64,000 nt of DNA from Oxytricha trifallax (Eukaryota; Ciliophora; Spirotrichea; Sporadotrichida; Oxytrichidae), in NCBI GenBank assembly GCA_000711775.1, contig ARYC01018339.1, positions 17,070-81,069 of the forward strand, written 5' to 3'. Of the stretch, positions 51,618 through 62,643 are shown piece by piece (position 1 is the first letter of the stretch; each line of letters starts with the position of its first letter). Under the pieces are notes generated by a model that saw nothing but the letters and a program-made list of their open reading frames with translations, was not told the DNA's origin and ran no database searches. The translations under genes were made by a program, and so were the position numbers.

Positions 51618-51986
51618 ATTGGGAAATGACGATAAATTAAATAAATATTATATGAAATTTAATGCAGTTAAAGTTTACCAAATTTGATGATCTGAGGCTT
51701 ATTTAATATAAAATTTAAATAGGTTTGACTCTATTATTGAGAGTACTATTTTATAGCATCCCTTTTGTGAGATAACTTGAATTTAATCGAGGGATATAGT
51801 TTATAAATGTTGTGGAGGAAAAATTCAAGTTATTTCACAAAAGGGATGCTATAAAATAGTACTCTCAATAATAGAGTCCAACCAATTTGAATTTTATATA
51901 AAATAAGCCTAAGATCATCAAATTTGGCAAACTTTAACTGCATTAAATTTTTATAATATTTATTTAATTAATTTTCATTTCCCAAT
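51618..51986. mobile_element. Foldback MITE, same family as 13596-13984
   Basis: Tips ATTGGGAAATGA / TCATTTCCCAAT; arms with GCAGTTAAAGTTTGCCAAAT, TTGATGATC, GGACTCTATTATTGAGAGTA and TGAGATAACTTGAA near the loop. No ORF. It lies just upstream of copy C block 2. Confidence 0.88.
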
Positions 51987-52028
51987 TTTGAATTTATTTC
52001 TGTAAAACTCCTTTAATTTTATATAATA

Positions 52029-52168
52029 GTGATTGCACTAGCAATGATGGTAGGACATACTCAATAACTCAACCCATGCTTCTATATGTATCCGAAGAGT
52101 TATGGAGATAACTTAGCTGATACTGACATAAGAGCCATTGACATGGATATTAGTGGGTATGTTCAAAC
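52029..52168 (+). CDS. Copy C block 2
   Basis: VIALAMMVGHTQQLNPCFYM, then YPKSYGDNLADTDIRAIDMD and ISGYVQ. Matches block 2 of A and B in layout: Gln, Cys-(H/F)-F/Y, P(R/K), then an Asp-rich (L)DYDLSG / IDMDISG motif. This identifies copy C as a third, diverged family member. Confidence 0.65.
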
Positions 52169-52945
52169 CCCAAATACCTTGATATTTAATTAAAATGTTA
52201 ATTAAGAGATTACTTACGATATTAATTCCATTTTATTAATTAGGGGTAAATATATATTTTGCGAGTAAAGATATATAGTTGAAAATTTTATACTAATTTA
52301 AGAATAAATAAAAAATAATATAGGAATAACTTAATCTGAGATTTCTGAAGAAGCCCTCATTTATTTTTCTTCAATCTTCACAAAATCATGGTTAATGATG
52401 TAAAATACATATAAAATTGTTAATATTTTCATTCTTGTCTTATCAATTGCAAGAAACTCTTTAATTTTAGCAAATTTCTCGCTTGAACTTTAATTTAGTA
52501 TTTGAATTTTTATTAATAGTAATTTGATTTCTATTTCTATTTTAAATTGTTATATATTGATAACAAAAAAAATATCTATAATTTCGATTAAATTATAGAA
52601 TTGTAATCTACCCCCATATCACTTTATAACACTTTATTTCAAAATTTTATAGATTTAAATTGTTATAATAATTTAGTATGACATAAAATATTAATTATTA
52701 ATTCTTTAAATCAAATTAAAGTTAATTATTTAAATATCATAGGAATCATTTTTATACGGGTAATTCTATTAATATTTATTATTCAACTTTCCATTAATCA
52801 CCTAATTTATTTAAATATAATATTATAAATCAATTAATTATAATGGGTATTGTTAATAAAGTCATATTTTCAATATTTTCTACAATCCTTTAAACTAGTT
52901 TTGCTTTATTTAAGTATTATAATAATTAATTAAAATAAAATCAAT
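52169..52945. other. AT-rich IES of copy C
   Basis: No coding block or inverted repeat recognised. Confidence 0.6.
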
Positions 52946-52948
52946 TAG

Positions 52949-53120
52949 ATCAAGACCAGGTCGGCAGGTGGGTGGCAGCCTGTCCAGTAGTAGGAGGACG
53001 CCTGGTTCGATCCCCAGACCCGCTAACGGTTTTAACCAGCGAATGATCATAGGTCCTCCTCAAAAATTTGTAATGAGTAATGTCAGGGGTGGAGTCACAT
53101 ATGCGACCTGGTCTTGATCA
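52949..53120 (+). mobile_element. Short SINE/MITE-like insert with Pol III B-box-like motif
   Basis: GATCAAGACCAGGTCG at 52949-52964 is inverted exactly at about 53104-53119 (CGACCTGGTCTTGATC). Between them is GC-rich DNA with GGTTCGATCC at about 53002-53011, which matches the internal tRNA B-box (GGTTCGANNCC). The A-box is not convincing. A tRNA-derived short element is a reasonable guess; it does not fold as an intact tRNA. Confidence 0.5.
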
Positions 53121-53275
53121 GGTCCTTCAGTCGATCTTCCTAAATATACCCCAGTTAAGCAACTAACTAACTTACCTTTGGTGACTTGGTTTGGTAGTCT
53201 TGTGATGTTGATATTTGCAATGGTGTCTTACTTAAGTATAACAAATCAAAGTACTCCATGTTTAAAATTACTGAG
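53116..53275 (+). CDS. Orphan coding block with a hydrophobic segment
   Basis: One frame reads SVDLPKYTPVKQLTNLPLVT, then WFGSLVMLIFAMVSYLSITN and QSTPCLK, which looks like a membrane segment flanked by polar sequence. It begins directly next to the SINE-like insert. Its parent gene is unknown; it does not match A or B. Confidence 0.4.
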
Positions 53276-54149
53276 TCACTAAATTAAAAATAATTAAATA
53301 ATAAACCTTAATTGCAATTATTCATTACACCTGACCTTCAGTTTATACTTACTTACTTACTAAAATCAATTATTGATTTTTGTTTTTTTGGTGTTTAAAG
53401 ACATAATAAATTGGGCAAATTAATCTTAATTAATCCTGTCTGGCTTGATTAGACAGAATCATGATATTTATAATAGACTTCTTATATTTTTAACAGCTTC
53501 CTTAATATAAATTTATTTTGCTAAAACTGTCTTTATAATTTAGTGGTTTTCAATTTTTATTTAATTTTTATATTTAAGAGGAACAGATCTATAAAATGTT
53601 TGATGAAATTTTTCAATTATACTGATTAGACTCAACTCATTTACTTTTATAAAAATGAATAAATTAGCTATTAAATTAAATATGTTTTTATTTTTTCAAG
53701 GATTTATTAAGGCTTTTCCTACCCATAAAATAGGATATAATATCCATTAATTTATTAAAGTGATTTTGACTGATTTTATGCAAAAAAATTGTTTGGATGC
53801 TAAATGATATTGGAATAAGTAATCTTAAATTCAATTAAAACTAAAGTTTTTTTAAAAATTATTTTGATTAACAAATATACAACATACCTTTTCTATCATA
53901 TTAATTTATAAGTAATAGCATTAATGGAATATATAATTTCTAAAACTGTACAATATTATGATGTCACACTTTAAAGCAATGCTCAAATATATCATAAAAA
54001 CTTGAAGTTTGATATGCAAACTTATTAAAAAATAAAATTTTGAAATTTTATTTTTTTTAAATTAGTTTATTTATGATATTAATCTGATATATTAATCATA
54101 AATTCAAATGACTTATAACAGTAATAAATAATAAGAAAATTATTTGTTA

Positions 54150-57100
54150 CAGGAGGAATGTCTTATTCTTCTAATCTCAAATCAGCCACACAGACAACTG
54201 TTGCTGTATTTGCCTATTATGAAAATACCTACGGCACTTTACTCTGGGTCAACAAACTTAGTATTTTAAATTCTAGAATAAGAACGCTACATATAATTTA
54301 TCAAAATAATTGAAAATTAAAATAAGAATTAAATCAAGATAATTTGGAATTTTTTTTTGTAAATTAAAATATTTTATTCAATAAAGACCTCTAATATTTT
54401 CAAAGGTTTAAAATCATAATAATAAATATATAAAATTCTTTAGCATTTCTTAACTATCTTTTAAAATTATAGATAAATAACTTTTTTGCATTTTATTAGG
54501 GCAAATAAAATCCAAATTTTTATTATTTTTCATATGCAAGATAGTACTGGCAGAGCTTAAAAAGCACTATCTCTTATATAAGATTATGCAGATAGTAAAT
54601 TTAAAATCTACTTAAATTTAAAATTTATAGTAAAATTATTATAAATTGATATTTCTTGTGATTGACCTTATAAACTCTGGAAATATTCTCTCTATATTCA
54701 AAGATACTACTGCTACATTCACATTAAATTTCAGTTTTTATCAGTCGAGCTTATAAATTATTTATATAATTTAAATTTTCAAGCGTATTTTATGACTCTG
54801 CAGGCTTTATATTTCTCTCAAATTATTTTTTAACAAATTTACAGTAATATTTATAAAACTTTTTAAATAAATACTAAAAGTTATTAATTATTAATGCTTT
54901 TAAATAAATATCATAAAAAATTTAATTTAAATTCTTTAATTCTGAAATTAATTAATTAAACTACCTCTCGCTGTCTCAAATCTCTCCAGTTAAGCTCATT
55001 AAAAAGTTTATAGAATTATTTTAATGGTAATTTTTCATTATTATTATATGTATTTATCATTTTTGCTAAAATAAACCCTCAACCAACTTCTGTTAGTACC
55101 TTTGCTCCAACTTGGTCTCTATAATTAAATTTATAGAGGAATTATTTCCAAATTTATAATAAATTATCCACTATAGTTAAAATATTTATAAAAGTTGATT
55201 GCTTAATACTATCAATCTTTATTAAAAATATAAAATTAGAAATAAATATCTTAATTCATAAAAATATATTCTGTTTTTGAATATAAATAATTATATCTAA
55301 TTATCTTTTACTCCATTAAATTTATAGCTTTTGATAGAAAAGAATTTATAAAATTTCTTCTTAAAAAATATGATATAATTTGATCAATTTAAAATTGATG
55401 AAAATATCCAATTTTTAAATTCTTAATAAAAATAAAATAATATATATTTATAATTGCTTATTTATTGATTATAGTTGACAATTAGATAAATTAATCAACT
55501 TTTTGATAAAAACTAAATTCATTAATTTTGAAATAAAATTCCTTTTTTTAAGTTTAATTTGACATAATTTTAATTTACAAACTATTATTTTTTTAATTGA
55601 GTTTTATTTTAATTATTTCACGATGATTTTTTTATTTATTGATTTTGTTGAATCATAGAGATGATTTGATAGACATAAATGAAAATTTATGAAAATTTTC
55701 ATAATAAAAGATAGTATCTATTCGATTTTATTATTTTTTAAACATTTATAAAGAATTTTTTTGTTGTTGTATATAATCCCAAAACATTCCTAAATTATTA
55801 AAATCTTAAAATAAAAACTTTTTTTGGTTAAAATAAATTTATGCAAGAACTAATTTTCTAACATATATGAAATTTTTTTGAATAAAAGATTTAAATATTT
55901 GTTTGAAAGTATGCAGATTCAAGACATAAATCATTAATATAAATATAAACAGCAATAGAAAGTGAGCGATTTTTAATTTTAATTGACTAAAACATCGAAA
56001 AATTTAACTAACAGAATTATTTGTTGATTACCCATTAATTTTATTTTATGTATTAGAAAATTTAATGGTTGTACTTTACTATATAATGATTGCTACTATA
56101 TAATAAAAGTTTACATATCATCTCTGCCCAACATACCATTATTTATTTCTTTAATTTTAGAGATCTCAAAATTATTAAATATTTACGAATTCTGGGTCTT
56201 CTAGTTCAATTGGCCTTGCTAATTTTTAAATAATTAAACAATTTTATATCAACTAATTTCTCAATAAAATATCTATTAATTTTACATAAAACTTTAATTT
56301 AATGCTGTTGCAAAAGGAACACAAACAAATGAAATGTATTTCACAACTAGGATCCAGGTACCATCTTTGTTCAATTTTAATTATTACATATTTATTTTAA
56401 TACAATCAGCAATAATACATTCACAGATTCAATGTTAATATATTTATTAATGTTGCTACACCAAGTTTAGTAGCTTCTTATAAGTATACAACTGTTAAAG
56501 CTAGCGCTATCTCAAATATATTTATACATTTATATATCTTAATTGCTGATTTTAGTTCATTAGATGTGGTTTAAGTAACTCCCGGAGTGTAAACCATCAT
56601 AGGTTGTGGATACTATCAGTATCAATATTAATAGTTATTGAAGATAATTTAAAACATTTATTACAAATAAGATCTAATAATCTTCTTTCTTAAGTTTGAC
56701 TTTTAATGCTAAAATTTCTCAATAAAAACTGAGAAAAATTAAGATTAAATTAAAATTACTTCTTAAAAATTATGTTTTAACTCTATTTATTTACTCTGTT
56801 TAATTAAAATTTAATACACAATTTTAAGCTTTATAATTTGAATATCTATTTTTTTCTTCTCATGTTAATATAGTATAAAAACTAGATCTGAGAAAATATC
56901 AAAATACTTTTATAAAATTAAGTGTTAATAAATGCGAATTATATTTCCTTTATAAATAAATACTTTCCTCTATTAATGCTATAATAAAATCTTTTGATAA
57001 ATAAAAAATTATTTTTTATTTTCACCAAAAAAAATCAAATTTTAATTTTCTGTTTTTTGAGAATGCATTTCATATTTATAAAGATTTAGAAAAATAAATT

Positions 57101-57640
57101 TTTATAGAGGATACATATAAAAAACTTATTGTAATTTAGTAAATTATTATATTTGAAGATTATTAAATAAAATTCATATTATAATTTGTGAATTCGCCAT
57201 CAATAAAAGTTATTGTATAAAAATTAGATATTCTTAGTTAAAGTGATTGGGTTAAATTGAACAATTACTAATACTATTATCAAATCTATCAAGTCATTTA
57301 AATCTAAATTACCGATTATGTTTTTTTACTAATATAACTTATAATTAAAACATCACTATTATATAGTAATAGAGGTAAATAAAAAATAAATTGATTAGAT
57401 TTAATTATTTTTTTTTTAAATTAAATAAATTGTAAATTCTATTTATATTTTAGATTGAACTTGCTTTTATAACTAAATATAATTATAATTAAATGTATTA
57501 TTCAATTATTTAAAATCAATCTACTGATTACATTATGCAACTATTAAAACTTGAATTTGATCTTACTACTGGAAATATCAATTCATAGTTTGTCATTGAA
57601 ATTCCAAGTATGAATAGGTATCAATTTAATCTCAAATTTA
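54150..57640 (+). CDS. Copy C later blocks (diverged)
   Basis: Several blocks spaced by AT-rich IESs: 54150-54260 (GGMSYSSNLKSATQTTVAVF, AYYENTYGTLLW; compare VAYYDTSTIKWAF in A), 54500-54610 (IFIIFHMQDSTGRAQK; compare MFIFMDTTEGTIISK), about 54670-54770 (DSGNILSIFKDTTATFT), 55070-55125 (PQPTSVSTFAPTWSL), 56310-56355 (GTQTNEMYFTTRIQ), 56420-56520 (INVATPSLVASYKYTTVKAS), 56545-56640 (DFSSLDVVQVTPGVQTIIGC, GYYQY) and 57530-57620 (KLEFDLTTGNINSQFVIEIP). Assignment of the later blocks is weaker. The gene should continue past the coding signal seen here or beyond the window. Confidence 0.5.
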
Positions 57641-57879
57641 TCATAAGAGATAAATAACTCTATTTTATGTTGGGATAAATAAGATAACTCTTTTTTACAT
57701 TTATTAATTTCAAGCTTTTATCGAAAATAATTCAATCTTAAAGATCTTTAAATATTGCATGAATACATTTGAATGTGGTAAATTAATTAAAATTAAATTA
57801 TATATTAATTTAATTAGCGTAGTTAGTTTTCTTGAAACATTGAAAATGTAGTACTTTTTTAAATAATTTAAATTCAGCT

Positions 57880-58092
57880 GAACTTTAACATTATCGGTAT
57901 TTTTTTATCTCATTCCTTAAGCGAGATAAATAAATTTTAATTTTGGCAATCAAAAGAAAATCCAAATTTAAAATAGAGGACTAGCTCCTACGATGTAATA
58001 AAATAGTACCAGCAATAGTAAAGTCCAACAAATTTATAATTATATATCGAGTTTTACCAAATTCGTTCAAAATTGGCCAGCACTAATTCTTA
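57880..58092. mobile_element. Diverged foldback MITE relic
   Basis: Shares AACTTTAAC, GAGATAAATAA, AATAGTAAAGTCCAACAAAT and the outer GTTCAAAATTGGCCAG with the 13596-13984 family, but the arms no longer pair well. Probably an old copy. Confidence 0.6.
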
Positions 58093-61062
58093 TATTTTAA
58101 TTTGTAATTATTTGATTAAATTTAATTTCATATTTATCTATTATATTTCTTCAATAAAATGAATAAAGAGTTTTATATTTAAAGAATATGATATTAATTT
58201 TGTTTTTACAATTTTATAATTGATAATTTAAGTCTGATGTTCACGGTTTCCATAAATAAGAATAACTTTGATTATTATGAAACTCAATTCATTATTTTTA
58301 TTTAAATCATATTTGAATTGAAATTTTTGAATTTTATCTAAAAGTTATTTAATTTTTATCTCTATTATATAAAAATTAAAACCAAAATTTAAAAATTCCC
58401 TAGATAATGAGCTCTATAAATATTCTAATTAAAAAAATAAATTAAATAAATAGATGTTTTATGAAATAAAATTAACCCATAAATTACGTATAAATTACTT
58501 ATCAATTAAAATTTATTGGTATATGAATGCATACATTAATTTTACTATTTTTAATAAAAGATAAATAATAGTTTTTTATTTAATGCATGGATTTAACCGC
58601 AATAATTTTTTTCTAAAATTAATTAATAATTATTATATATATATATTCATTTAATGTATGATTTTGCAATTTTTTGTTGATTTTATGAATTAAAATCATA
58701 AACAAATATTTTACTATTATTACTAGTTTAAGCAGAGTATATTATAATTTTTTAGAATAAATATTTTATAATTTCGAATTATTCAACATTCTTTACTATT
58801 TTATATAAATTCCATTATTAAATTTTTCTATAATAAATCAAATAGCATGTCAGATTAAACTAAGATGAAATAGGTATTTTCAAAGACACAGTAATTTTGA
58901 GAATGAAAGGTATCTATTTTTAGATATAGTACAGACTCCATTAATTTTGATAATTTTTTAATAAAATTAATATTTTAATAGAAAATGAAATATTATAAAA
59001 AGATGATCTTACAATTTTATTTTTGAAACATATAAATATTGTATAAATTAAGACAAAAATCAATTTCTTATAATTAATTATTTTTAATAAAATAATATAT
59101 TCTTAAGAAAATCTTAGTTTTTAGGAAGATCCAATATTTCTTATATTTTGATTCAAGAAGAAATTAAATTAAAAAAAATTTAAAATTGTTTAATATATTT
59201 ATAATTAAGCCGAGATTGAACAAGGAGGATAATGTGATGAGAAGCAAGTGATGTAAAAGACAATAATTTAATGAATTACATTTTCGCAATTTATGTTTCT
59301 CATTGTGTATTTGTGAACTTTTAATTACCTTAAGTTAATATCTATCTATCTATATTTATAATTTTTTCTGATAAAAATAATGGCCGAAAATCTATATTAT
59401 TTTTAACTAAAAGTATATCTTACCACAACTTTAGGAATTTGAATGAAAATTAAATTATTTTTAAAGGAAAATTTCAAGAAAAATATCCTTTTAATACTAA
59501 ATTTAACAAAGAGCTGTCAAAATAAAATGCCTTCATTAAAAAATAATTTGCAATAACTTAAAGAAAATTATAATTTTCTATGAAATAATTCAAATCATTT
59601 TCTTCTAAAGCCTTCATAAAAGTTAATTTTATGTCATTATCTTGATATTAGAAGAAAAGAATTTTAAGTTTTTATCTCAGCGCAATTAGTGAATGAGCCA
59701 ATTCTGATGCTCTTCAGTTTATTATCTTATTAAGTCCTTTGATTAGATTGATCTTGATATATCGAAAGTTAAATTGCTAACCTGTATGATTAAGCCCATT
59801 TATTATTTTCCCTAAAGATATTAACTAATAATAAGAATATTTTGATTTAGACAATGAATTTACTGAGCTAAAAATTATATTTTTAAAAAATCAACACATT
59901 GAATTGTTCTCCCAAGTTTTAATTCTAAATACCAAAATCCTACTACCTTTTATTCTCTCTCAATAGAAATGATAGGTCAATACGATTTATAAATAAATAA
60001 ATGCGGAATGTTTGTATGATTATTTCTTTGATTAGAAAATGATATAATAATTTAATTGTAAAATGAAAAAAGGTGCTCATTTAAATATAAATATTAAGTA
60101 AATTTATTAATTCTTTTTGTAAAAGATTTAAAATTTGCTAATAAATATTAATCTAAATAAATAGAAAATAATAGAATCGGTCTCTCTATAAAAATCTAAT
60201 TTATTAAAAGTTCCACTTAAATTTTTTCAAACTTTTATATTATATTTCTTTTTTATTTGTTGTTTATTATTATTAAATTTTTTAATTATTCGTTTTTTTA
60301 ACTTTCTCCTTAAATTTAAAAAATACTTTTAGTGCATTGATTGAAAAAAACTTTTATTTTATATTTTAGATTTTTAAAATTAATTTTATAAAATAAATTA
60401 CTCCTTAATAATTATAATCTATTCAATTTCTTGCTTGTAAAGACATTTAACATTTTGGCAACAACAGCGTCTGTATTGTATCAGGTAATTTCTTTTACTC
60501 TTTATATATTTATAGAAAATGAAAGTCTAAAATGCATACTGGATATACTGGGGTAACATTTAGTATTTATATCTTTTTCACAATATTTATAAACACAATC
60601 AATTATAAAACTTATAATTTTGCCAACCTATGAAGCACTTTTTGGGCCAATGAATATAAAACCCATTAGGAAAAATTAAATAGTAAAGATTGGAGTTAAG
60701 AAGAATTTGATTGTAATATTTTTATTATTGGTTGAAATTAAATATTATTAGGCGAAATTTAAATTTATCCATTTTAATAGGATTATTTTATCGCATTATT
60801 TATCGAATTAAAAGTATTTTTAATTTTAGCTTTAACATATAAAATGTAAGCCAATTATTATTAATTCTTAATTATATTGCTCTTTAATCCAATCATCATT
60901 TCTTAATTCAACTTTGGGTTTTTATATTATTATTAATTAATAAATAAATTCTTTACAAAATGCTATTTTTTAATTTTGTTTGTTAATGAAAATTGCCTTA
61001 TTAAACAATTGTTAAAAATTAAATAGTTTTTAAGAAAAATAAGCCCAGCATCCTGATCTATT
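58093..61062. other. AT-rich region, little assignable
   Basis: Very AT-rich. Weak coding-like scraps occur near 59690-59730 and 60450-60490 but are too short to assign to copy C. No inverted repeats noted. Confidence 0.5.
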
Positions 61063-61070
61063 AAATATAT

Positions 61071-61540
61071 GGGGGGGGGAAGTTTCCTGCACGCTTTAAT
61101 TTTTTTATTTTAAATTTAATAAATTTGACATAAATTAACAAAATTAATATTTATTACCCCTTTAAATATTAAGAGCATATTGTTCATCATTGAAGTAGCT
61201 CAATAAAATATAGTCTAACATTATAAAGGCATGGTAAGAACAAGAAAAATTCAATCAGAATTTCAATAAAAATTGGATAAAATATTTGGAATTACTATAA
61301 CAGAACCTATAAATATTAGATGAAAAATGTCAGAGTTGTTGGAATCTGAAGAGAGATATTGACTATTGATTAAAAAATTAAAGTATAATTAAATGTTGAA
61401 ATTAGTCCTGAAGTTAGTTGATAGTTTTTATAAAGATTAATTTAATTAAAAAAATAAAAATTTAAAAAATTTAAAAGAGTGCAGGAAACTTCCCTAAATT
61501 TTCTTTTTATCATAAACCGGTGCAGGAAACTTCCCCCCTC
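61071..61540. mobile_element. G-tipped MITE with 8-bp target duplication
   Basis: The left tip, nine Gs then AAGTTTCCTGCAC, is inverted at the right (GTGCAGGAAACTTCCCCCCT). Exact flanks AAATATAT at 61063-61070 and 61541-61548. A second partial copy of the tip (GTGCAGGAAACTTCCC) lies at about 61480-61495. Interior AT-rich, no ORF. Confidence 0.85.
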
Positions 61541-62329
61541 AAATATATTATGTATTGCTAATAAATATTAAATAGAGAGATTATATAACCTTAATAAAAT
61601 AATAAAAACTTATAGATTATGTTGTTTTATATGAAATATTAGTAAAAGAATGTTATATTATTGCATTTAGTAATACTTGACTAAAAAAATCATTATAAAG
61701 AAGAAAAATTAATGATTAAGAGATATATAAAAAACTTTATCACAATACATTGACAAAAGTCATTTTTAGTTATTAGAGAACATAATTATATAGTAAAACT
61801 TAAGAAAAAATTAATCCATAAAAATTTCCTGATTTCATTTATATTATTACATAGCCTTGAAAGTTCCATCCCAAAATATTAAATAATGCTTTAAATAAAA
61901 TTATTTTTTTTCACTGCATTATTGAAGATTATTTTTTGTCAAAAATTTTGGCATAGTTTTTAATATACCATAACTATATTCAGGCAGTTATTTCAATTTA
62001 ACAATTTCATCTTCTAATGAACAGGCATTCTATCAAATATCAGATCTCAGCAAGTCATGCTTGTTCTCACTCACTTCTTTACCCCTTCCCTTACTAATTA
62101 ATATTTAATCCCTCCTTCAATTATATTTCCAACATTCCAAAACCCCCATAAAAAATGACATTTTATATTAAAATTTACTCTTTTTCCTAACTTTTTTGTT
62201 AATATATTATATAATATATATTTTTAAGTTACACTACTAGAGTCGAATTTTTCACACATACTCATATAGGAAAAATAATCTTAATCATAAATTTTAAATA
62301 GTTTAAAATTAAACTAATTAGTAGGATTA

Positions 62330-62640
62330 AATTCGAAATTGGGAAATTAATTTAATATAAATATTAAATAAAACAAAAAATTGGAAAGTTATAGTTAGCA
62401 AATTCAAAAAAATCTTCTGCTAATTCAATAGAGATTTCAAAATTATCTTGACTTTGTTATTAGCAGTTCAATTTTATCGCATCTCTGGAGAGAATTAACT
62501 TGTCTTTAATATGAGGGTTTAGAATGCTGAATTTAAAAGTGTTTAATAATCTCAAGCTAACTCTCTTCAGGGATGTGAAAAATAGTATTGCCAATAATAG
62601 AGTCCAAGCTAATTTAGAATTCTCTATCGATGAGTACTAT
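62330..62640. mobile_element. Foldback MITE interrupted by TBE 3
   Basis: The left tip AAATTCGAAATTGGGAAATT and inner GCATCTCTGGAGAGAATTAA belong to the 13596-13984 family. The right arm (TAGAGTCCAAGCTAATTTAG, AATTCTCTATCGATGAG) stops at the TBE 3 insertion, so the rest should lie beyond the right TBE end outside the window. Confidence 0.8.
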
Positions 62641-62643
62641 AAT

